This document shows positions 58,347 through 64,000 of a stretch of 64,000 nucleotides of DNA, in pieces; position 1 is the stretch's first letter; the number at the start of each line of letters is the position of its first letter. A program made the position numbers and the translations under genes. The stretch lies in assembly GCF_039634785.1 (NCBI RefSeq), contig NZ_JBBIAB010000022.1, positions 1 through 64,000 of the forward strand, written 5' to 3'. Under the pieces are notes generated by a model. That model saw only the letters and a list, made by a program, of their open reading frames with translations, searched no databases and was not told the DNA's origin. This DNA is from Tistrella mobilis. GTDB lineage: Bacteria > Pseudomonadota > Alphaproteobacteria > Tistrellales > Tistrellaceae.

Positions 58347-59714
58347 CTAGCTGCCGCCCCCGCCAGGGCTGCTGCCCCCACCCACACTGGTACCGATGGG
58401 CACGAAGCGGCGCCGCGCCTCGGCAAGGCAGGCGCCGCGGTCGGGGGCGAAGCCCTCGTCCAGCCACCAGGCCTCGATCTCGGACAGCGCCTGCCCCAGA
58501 CCGGGGCCGGGCTTCAGGCCAAGCGCGATCAGATCGGCGCCGCCCAGCGGCAGATGCGGCTGGCTCCAGCCCGACAGCGCCCCGATCGCCGACCGGAACC
58601 CGGCCTCGTCGTCGGCCGCCAGCGTGCCGCGGGCCTGTGCCCGGGCCCAGCCGGCGAACAGCCGGTCGCGGATGGTGGTGATCCCCTCGCGATAGGCGGC
58701 GACCCGCACCGTCATCGGGCTCGGCGGTCTGGCCGGCAGGCGGGCCGTCGCCTCGGCCACCGCCCCCACCCGGGCCGCCAGCTGGTTCGACGGCTTCAGC
58801 CGCTCGATCCGCCGGCGCCAGTGGTCGACGGCCCCGAAGGCCGGGCCGCAGGTGGCCGTCAGCACCGCCAGCCGGCGTGCGGCATCGGCCATGTCCAGCG
58901 CCTCTTCGATCGCGATCAGCGCGTCCAGGGGCCCCGTGTCGACGATCCCGCCCAGCACCTGGTCGAGCACGCCCAGATCGGCCATCAGCAGCAGAATGCC
59001 GTCGCCGCCGGCCACGCGCGGCCCGCCCAGAATCCGCAGGAATTCCTCGCGGATCCGCTCGCCAGACAGCGCCTGGATGCGCTCGGCGAATTCCCGGCAG
59101 GCATCGACGGCCGCCCGGTCGGGCTCGCCGCGGCCCAGCCGCGCCTGGAAGCGGAAGAAGCGCAGAATGCGCAGAATGTCTTCCAGGATCCGCCGCCGGG
59201 CATCGCCGATGAACCGCACCCGCCCCGCCGCCAGATCCGACAGCCCGTCGAAGGGATCGTAGAGCCGGCCGGCAAGGTCCAGCGACATGGCATTCACGGT
59301 GAAGTCGCGCCGCCGGGCATCCTCGGCCCAGTCGCGGCTGAAGGCCACCACCGCCCGCCGCCCGTCGGTAGCGACGTCGCGGCGCAGCGTCGTCACCTCC
59401 ACCGGAAACCGGTCGGCGATCAGCGTAACGGTCCCGTGCTCGATGCCGGTCGGCACCGCCTTGATCCCGGCGGCGGCCGCCGCCGCCATCACCGCCGGCG
59501 GCTCCAGGGTCGTGGCGACGTCGATATCGCCGATGGGGTCGCCCGAGATCAGGTCGCGGACGGCACCGCCCACGAAGCGCGCTTCGCCGCCCGCGGCCGC
59601 CAGCGCCGCGAAGACCCGGCGCACGGGCGCCGCCGCCATCTCGGGCGGCAGCACGACATCGGTTCGGACGGGATCGGTGCGCGCGGGCAGAAGGGGTTCG
59701 GGGGCGTCGGCCAT
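58347..59714 (-). CDS. CCA tRNA nucleotidyltransferase / poly(A) polymerase family protein
   Basis: A 455-residue class II nucleotidyltransferase. The head domain has FVGGAVRDLISGDPIGDIDV (metal-binding Asp pair), RDWAEDARRRDFTVNAMSLD and YDPFDGLSDLAAGRVRFIGD. The RNA-binding domain follows (RILEDILRILRFFRFQARLG). In alphaproteobacteria this family usually adds CCA to tRNA, and poly(A) polymerase activity cannot be excluded by reading. The C-terminus ends in a Gly/Ser-rich tail. The start is the ATG ending at 59714. It is the last gene of the NUDIX cluster, 55 bases after DUF6111. Confidence 0.92.
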   Translation of the reverse strand: MADAPEPLLPARTDPVRTDVVLPPEMAAAPVRRVFAALAAAGGEARFVGGAVRDLISGDPIGDIDVATTLEPPAVMAAAAAAGIKAVPTGIEHGTVTLIADRFPVEVTTLRRDVATDGRRAVVAFSRDWAEDARRRDFTVNAMSLDLAGRLYDPFDGLSDLAAGRVRFIGDARRRILEDILRILRFFRFQARLGRGEPDRAAVDACREFAERIQALSGERIREEFLRILGGPRVAGGDGILLLMADLGVLDQVLGGIVDTGPLDALIAIEEALDMADAARRLAVLTATCGPAFGAVDHWRRRIERLKPSNQLAARVGAVAEATARLPARPPSPMTVRVAAYREGITTIRDRLFAGWARAQARGTLAADDEAGFRSAIGALSGWSQPHLPLGGADLIALGLKPGPGLGQALSEIEAWWLDEGFAPDRGACLAEARRRFVPIGTSVGGGSSPGGGGS

Positions 59715-59769
59715 GATGCAGGGGTCACGCTGGAGCGGGGGACGGACGGTAAGGCGAAGATGGGCGCGG

Positions 59770-60039
59770 TCAGTCCTGCCCGTAATGGCCCGGGACGATC
59801 CGGCCGTCCTCCACCCTGGGTGGAACATAGACGCCCGGGTCGGGCCGGGGACCGACCGCATGGCCCACCAGGAACAATGCCGCCGCCAGCACCACCACCG
59901 CAAGCCCGGTGACCCAGACCGGCGGCGCATCGGGCCGGCTGCCCCGCTGCCGCTCCACCCGCCCGGCCCAGGCCATCCAGGCGGCATAGGCGAGGAAGGG
60001 GGCCAGGAAGGGCAGGATATAGGTCAGCAGGATCCGCAT
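59770..60039 (-). CDS. Small membrane protein, DUF6111 family
   Basis: An 89-residue protein with two membrane segments (ILLTYILPFLAPFLAYAAWM and VWVTGLAVVVLAAALFLVGH) and a Pro-rich end. Similar small proteins (DUF6111) occur between NUDIX and CCA-transferase genes in alphaproteobacteria. The function is unknown. It lies 8 bases after the CoA-pyrophosphatase stop and is probably co-transcribed with the pcnB-like gene. Confidence 0.78.
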   Translation of the reverse strand: MRILLTYILPFLAPFLAYAAWMAWAGRVERQRGSRPDAPPVWVTGLAVVVLAAALFLVGHAVGPRPDPGVYVPPRVEDGRIVPGHYGQD

Positions 60040-60047
60040 CGCCCGGC

Positions 60048-60758
60048 CTAGCCCGCCCCGGCCGTCATGGTGCCGGCGGCGGCGAAATCGGCGACCCTGG
60101 GGCCGGGCATGCGGCCCTCGCCATCGGTGTCCTTCAGCGACAGCCCGGCATCCAGCACCCGGGTCAGATTGACCAGCATGCCCGCGGTCGCCCCCCAGAT
60201 GTAGTAGCGGCCGAAGGGGAAGGCATACCAGTGGCGCACCACCCCGCCGCGTTCCAGCGAATGGCGCTTGCGGTTGCGCGGGTCCATGAAGAAGGCGAGC
60301 GGCACCTCGAAGACGTCGGCCACCTCGAAAGGATCGGGGATCACCTCGAAGGGCGGCGTCACCAGGCCCACGATCGGCACCACATGGAAGCCGGTGATGG
60401 TTTCGTAGGTGTCCAGCCGGCCGATGATCCGGATATGGTCGCGGGTGACGCCGATCTCTTCCCGGGTCTCGCGAAGGGCCGTGTCCACCGCGTCGATATC
60501 GCCCTCGTCCACCCGGCCGCCGGGAAAGGCGACCTGGCCCGCATGGGCATGCAGATGCTGGGTGCGCTGGGTCAGCAGCACGGTCAGCCCCCCGGACCGT
60601 TCCACCAGCGGCACCAGCACGGCCGCCGGCCGCTTGGCGCCGCCATGGCGGGAGCCGGGGTTGAGCACATAGTCGCCGTTCACCGCCGGCATCGCCGGGT
60701 CGATGCCGGCGGCATTGGGCTCGTTGAACAGGGCGGCGATATCGGCACCGGTGGTCAT
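60048..60758 (-). CDS. CoA pyrophosphatase (NUDIX hydrolase, NudL-like)
   Basis: A 236-residue hydrolase of the CoA-pyrophosphatase NUDIX group. The Nudix box is GGRVDEGDIDAVDTALRETR followed by EEIGV, preceded by the CoA-group signature LLTQRTQHLHAHAGQVAFPG. The N-terminal 40 residues are variable. It is expected to cut CoA or acyl-CoA to 3',5'-ADP and phosphopantetheine. It overlaps the DUF1285 gene by 4 bases (ATGA), so the two are coupled. Confidence 0.92.
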   Translation of the reverse strand: MTTGADIAALFNEPNAAGIDPAMPAVNGDYVLNPGSRHGGAKRPAAVLVPLVERSGGLTVLLTQRTQHLHAHAGQVAFPGGRVDEGDIDAVDTALRETREEIGVTRDHIRIIGRLDTYETITGFHVVPIVGLVTPPFEVIPDPFEVADVFEVPLAFFMDPRNRKRHSLERGGVVRHWYAFPFGRYYIWGATAGMLVNLTRVLDAGLSLKDTDGEGRMPGPRVADFAAAGTMTAGAG

Positions 60759-61420
60759 GCGCGGCCTCCGGCGCGGCGCGGCTGCCCGGCGAGTTCGATA
60801 TCGGGGGAGCCCAGATAATGGGTCAGACCGGCACTTTTCACCGCCAGCAATTCCTCTCCGGTTTCGGGCGAAATAGCCAGATCGGCTATATTGACCAGCT
60901 CATAATAGACGGAACGGCTAAGCAGCGCCTCCAGCCCGCGGCCGACCGCCAGATAGGGGGCGGGGTCGCCGCTTTCGGGGCGCGGGCGCAGCACCAGCGG
61001 GTGGTCGGCGTCCAGCGGCACCTCGGCATCGACATTGGTGCGGAAGATGATCCGGGCGTCGTCTCCCTCGCCCTCGATACGCATGGCGGTCACGATATAG
61101 GCGGCGTCCTCGACCTGGATGCGGCATTTTTCGACCGGGGTCTCCAGCCAGTAGTCGCCGTCCTGGTCGCGGTGGAGCACGGTCGAGAACAGCTTGACCA
61201 GCGGCATCCGGCCGATCGGCGTGCCCTGGTAGAACCAGGTGCCGTCGCGGGCGATGCGCATGTCGATATCGCCGCAGAAGAACGGCCCCCGGCGCTGTTC
61301 CGCCGGCCGGGCCCCCGGGGCGGAATTGCCCAGCCCCAGCCGTCCGGCCAGGTCGGCCCCACCCCGATCGGTCCCATTCTTGGCGGCCCCCTCCTTATCG
61401 GTTCTGTCCGCGCTGGTCAT
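60755..61420 (-). CDS. DUF1285 family protein
   Basis: A 221-residue protein of the DUF1285 family, conserved in alphaproteobacteria next to NUDIX genes. The core starts at about residue 47 (FFCGDIDMRIARDGTWFYQG) and continues with PIGRMPLVKLFSTVLHRDQD and LETPVEKCRIQVEDAAYIV. The function is unknown. The first 45 residues are charged and variable. It overlaps both neighbours by 4 bases (the upstream ADP-ribose-type NUDIX gene and the downstream CoA-pyrophosphatase gene), giving a chain of coupled genes. Confidence 0.88.
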   Translation of the reverse strand: MTSADRTDKEGAAKNGTDRGGADLAGRLGLGNSAPGARPAEQRRGPFFCGDIDMRIARDGTWFYQGTPIGRMPLVKLFSTVLHRDQDGDYWLETPVEKCRIQVEDAAYIVTAMRIEGEGDDARIIFRTNVDAEVPLDADHPLVLRPRPESGDPAPYLAVGRGLEALLSRSVYYELVNIADLAISPETGEELLAVKSAGLTHYLGSPDIELAGQPRRAGGRA

Positions 61421-62112
61421 GCCTCCTCCTCCCTGGTCTTGCGATCGCTCAGCCACCGCGCTCTCAGCGCCGCGCCGTGGCGGGCCAGCCAGCCCAGCGC
61501 CACGATGGTGGTCGCATTGTCCAGCCGGTCGCCATCCAGCAGGGCCACCGCCGCCTCGCGCGGCAGGGCGAAGATGCGGATGTCCTCGTGCTCTTCCACA
61601 AGGCCGCCGGTCGAGCCGCGGTGCTCGGCCCGCACCTCGCCGACATAGAGATGCAACCATTCGTCGCAGGCGCCGGGCGAGGGCTGATAAGTCGATATGG
61701 CTTCGATCCGGCCAAGCTCAAGCCCGGCCTCTTCCACCGCCTCGCGCCGGGCGACCGCCTCGGGCGTCTCGCCCGGCTCGATGATGCCGGCGACGATCTC
61801 GACCATCCAGGGGCTGGCATCGGCGGGGCCGTAGAGCCCCCCGGGGCGGAACTGTTCGATCAGCACCACCTCGTCGCGCACGGGATCGTAAGGCAGCACC
61901 GCGGCCGCGGTGCCCCGCTCGAAGATCTCGCGGGTGAAGGGCGCGCTCCAGCCGCCGGCCAGAAGACGGTGGCGGAGCGTCAGCCGCACCATGCGGAAAT
62001 AGCCCTGATGGACCACCTCGCGCGCCAGGATCTCGACATCCTCGCGGCCGTAAGAGGCGGCGGCGGGATCGGGGTCGGGGACACCGCGGACGGCGGGTCG
62101 GTCGGCAGGCAT
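61417..62112 (-). CDS. NUDIX hydrolase, ADP-ribose pyrophosphatase-like (NudF)
   Basis: A 231-residue enzyme predicted to hydrolyse ADP-ribose or a similar nucleotide-sugar pyrophosphate. The Nudix box is GIIEPGETPEAVARREAVEE with AGLEL. The upstream RGTAAAVLPYDPVRDEVVLI and EQFRPGGLYGP match NudF. A Gly-Trp-rich end follows. The start ATG ending at 62112 is chosen because GGAGAG precedes it. An earlier ATG (62163) adds 17 residues without a ribosome site. First gene of the coupled cluster. Confidence 0.9.
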   Translation of the reverse strand: MPADRPAVRGVPDPDPAAASYGREDVEILAREVVHQGYFRMVRLTLRHRLLAGGWSAPFTREIFERGTAAAVLPYDPVRDEVVLIEQFRPGGLYGPADASPWMVEIVAGIIEPGETPEAVARREAVEEAGLELGRIEAISTYQPSPGACDEWLHLYVGEVRAEHRGSTGGLVEEHEDIRIFALPREAAVALLDGDRLDNATTIVALGWLARHGAALRARWLSDRKTREEEA

Positions 62113-62204
62113 GGCGCTCTCCGGTCGGGACGGCAGGGGTGTATGACGTGTCGATGACGCCATTCTGACCCCGGCCGCCCCGCCGGTCGAGTGGGCTTCG
62201 TGTG

Positions 62205-63887
62205 TCAGGCCGCCACGGCTGCACGCTCGACGATGCCGGCGGCATCGACGCCCGGCGCCAGCGTGCCGTAGAGCCCGCCATGATCGCCGGCAAGCCGGCT
62301 GGCGAACCAGGCCTCGGCCAGGCTCTGGGGCGTGCGCTCCATCAGCTCGGCCCCGGCCAGCGCCACCGCCAGATCGCCGACCAGACGGCGGGCGCGGAAC
62401 TCCATCTCGTCATTGGAGCCGAGCGCGCGCAGCGTGGCGTCCAGATGGGCATCGTACCGGCTGTCCTGGCCGCGCGACCGGGTCAGATGCGCCACCAGCG
62501 CCTCGCGCGCCGCCGGTTCCCGCGCAAGGGCGCGCAGCACGTCCAGCGCGATGACATTGCCCGAGCCTTCCCAGATCGCGTTGACCGGCACCTCGCGATA
62601 AAGCCTGGGCAGGCCGCTGTCCTCGACATAACCGTTGCCGCCCAGGCATTCCATCGCCTCGTAGACGAAGCCGGGCGCGCGCTTGCACACCCAGTATTTC
62701 ACGATCGCGGTGGCGATGCGGGCGAAGGCCGCCTCCTGCGGCTCGCTCGACCGCGCCTCGAAGGCCTGAGACAGACGCATCACCATGCGCATGGCGGCTT
62801 CCTGCTCCAGCGCCAGATCGGCCAGCACATTCACCATCGCCGGCTGATCGACCAGTCGCTTGCCGAAGGCCTGGCGGTGGCGGGCATGGTGGATGGCCTG
62901 GGTCAGCGCCTGACGCATCAGCCCGGCGGAGCCCAGCGCACAATCCAGCCGGGTGTGGTGAACCATCTCGATGATCGTGCGCACGCCCCGCCCCTCAGGC
63001 CCGACCCTCGCCGCCCAGGCACCCCGGGTCTCGATCTCGGAGGAGGCGTTGGAGCGGTTGCCGAGCTTGTCCTTGAGCCGCTGGAGATGGACGGCATTGC
63101 GACTGCCGTCGGGGCGCCGGCGCGGCAGCAGGAAACAGGTCAGCCCGGCCTCGGTCTGGGCCAGCGTCAGGAAGGCATCGGACATCGGCGCCGAGCAGAA
63201 CCATTTATGGCCGGTGATCTCGTAGACCTCCTGGCCGTCCTCGTGGCCGACGCGGACCGCGCGGCTGGTATTGGCACGAACATCCGACCCGCCCTGCTTT
63301 TCGGTCATCGCCATGCCCAGCGTCAGGCCGCGCTTTTCGGCCGCCGGCAGGGGCCGCGGGTCGTAGTCGCGCGACAGCACCCCCGGCAGCCAGTTGCGCG
63401 CGACCGCCGGCTCGGCCTCGAGCGCCGGGGCGACGGCGAAGGTCATGGTCAGCGGGCACATGGTGCCGGCCTCGGCCTGGCAGTGCAGATAGACCAGCGC
63501 CGAGCGCGCCACCATGGCGCCGGGGCGGCGCTCGTTCCAGGCGAAGGCATGCACCCCCGCCCCGATCCCCTCGGCCATGATCGCATGATAGGAGGGGTGG
63601 AAACGCACCTCGTCGATCCGGTTGCCGTAACGGTCGTGGGTGACCAGCTCGGGCGTGTACCGGTTGGCATCGAAGCCCAGCGCCATCAGCGGCCCGCCGG
63701 TCTTGGCGCCATAGTCGGACAGATGCTCGAAAGCCCAGCCGCCGCCGAAACCATCCACCGCGTCGACCAGCGCATGGTCGCCGGCGAAGAGATTGGCCTC
63801 CAGCGGCGGGGCCTGGTTGAAGACGGCATGGGTGGCGCCGGAAAGCGGCTGGGGCGCACCGGCGGCCTTGAGGCTCTGATCGGTCAT
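62205..63887 (-). CDS. Acyl-CoA dehydrogenase family protein, AidB-like
   Basis: A 560-residue flavoprotein. It is longer than ordinary acyl-CoA dehydrogenases and matches the AidB group: N-terminal HAVFNQAPPLEANLFAGDHA, FAD-site LGMAMTEKQGGSDVRANTSR, GHKWFCSAPMSDAFLTLAQT, and the C-terminal MECLGGNGYVEDSGLPRLYR with EVPVNAIWEGSGNVIALDVL. E. coli AidB protects DNA during the adaptive response to alkylation, and the enzyme substrate is unclear. This copy has no ada or alkB neighbour, so the role is uncertain. Confidence 0.9.
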   Translation of the reverse strand: MTDQSLKAAGAPQPLSGATHAVFNQAPPLEANLFAGDHALVDAVDGFGGGWAFEHLSDYGAKTGGPLMALGFDANRYTPELVTHDRYGNRIDEVRFHPSYHAIMAEGIGAGVHAFAWNERRPGAMVARSALVYLHCQAEAGTMCPLTMTFAVAPALEAEPAVARNWLPGVLSRDYDPRPLPAAEKRGLTLGMAMTEKQGGSDVRANTSRAVRVGHEDGQEVYEITGHKWFCSAPMSDAFLTLAQTEAGLTCFLLPRRRPDGSRNAVHLQRLKDKLGNRSNASSEIETRGAWAARVGPEGRGVRTIIEMVHHTRLDCALGSAGLMRQALTQAIHHARHRQAFGKRLVDQPAMVNVLADLALEQEAAMRMVMRLSQAFEARSSEPQEAAFARIATAIVKYWVCKRAPGFVYEAMECLGGNGYVEDSGLPRLYREVPVNAIWEGSGNVIALDVLRALAREPAAREALVAHLTRSRGQDSRYDAHLDATLRALGSNDEMEFRARRLVGDLAVALAGAELMERTPQSLAEAWFASRLAGDHGGLYGTLAPGVDAAGIVERAAVAA

Positions 63888-63977
63888 GGGGAGGGTCCTT
63901 TGGGGCGATGACGACGACGGGAGGGCAGCCGTGACGGGGGGCGGCTGCGGCGGAGAGGCGGGGCGATGGCAGCGGCG

Positions 63978-64000
63978 TCAGCCGCGACCCACGGCCTCGG
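63978..64000 (-). CDS. Possible 3' end of a minus-strand gene cut by the window
   Basis: The minus-strand sequence at the right edge ends a frame with EAVGRG and a TGA stop at 63978-63980. Only seven codons are visible, so this is a hint of an upstream gene, not an identification. Confidence 0.25.

Overview
The window is a 64 kb stretch of chromosome from a high-GC alphaproteobacterium. The signs are very high GC in third codon positions, the order yqeY-dnaG-rpoD, carAB, trxB followed by an LsrB/VtlR-like LysR regulator, the petABC cytochrome bc1 operon, the uvrC-pgsA-moaDE cluster, PetP/PetR-like regulators and a phasin. A Rhodospirillales-type organism fits, and Tistrella is a guess from general resemblance only. 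About 53 protein genes were read. No rRNA, tRNA, CRISPR array, insertion sequence or prophage was found. Most of the window is core genome.

Layout. 0.2-4.9 kb: rpoD, dnaG and yqeY (minus), the macromolecular-synthesis cluster, divergent from carA-carB and greA (5.4-10.5 kb). 10.6-15.8 kb: an AbrB-type membrane protein, an Lrp/AsnC regulator, an ELM1-like protein, trxB and a LysR regulator. 15.9-20.2 kb: a five-gene minus-strand operon coding for a periplasmic solute-binding protein, SiaA-like phosphatase, SiaB-like kinase, SiaC-like phosphoprotein and a GGDEF cyclase. 20.2-21.5 kb: a gene-poor stretch holding four terminator-like hairpins. 21.5-31 kb: msrP, aspartate aminotransferase, uvrB and an RND efflux pair. 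31-36.6 kb: a pteridine-reductase-like SDR, folB, uvrC with a long acidic N-terminal extension, pgsA and a fused moaD-moaE. 36.7-38.8 kb: an EF-hand protein, ECF sigma, a likely anti-sigma and a metal-sensor-like membrane protein, all overlapping or nearly so. 38.9-46.9 kb: ilvE, a MarR/OmpR/histidine-kinase set, a secreted hypothetical protein, a second GGDEF protein, a CsaA-like protein, phasin, a TetR regulator and rpoH.

47-51.1 kb: mtnP, mtnA and a class II aldolase fused to an SDR, which together read as a pathway disposing of 5'-methylthioadenosine. 51.5-56 kb: petABC (minus), divergent from trmL-hemF. 56-64 kb: an MFS permease, an unrecognised 329-residue protein behind an AT-rich promoter, a tight cluster (NUDIX, DUF1285, CoA-pyrophosphatase NUDIX, DUF6111, tRNA nucleotidyltransferase-like) and an AidB-like acyl-CoA dehydrogenase.

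The most promising observations are the Sia-type switch with its own periplasmic binding protein, the mtnP-mtnA-aldolase/SDR operon, the MoaD-MoaE fusion with an internal di-glycine, the UvrC acidic extension with paired DnaA-box-like sites upstream, and the terminator-rich gene desert. Functions are from family recognition by eye. No database search was run.
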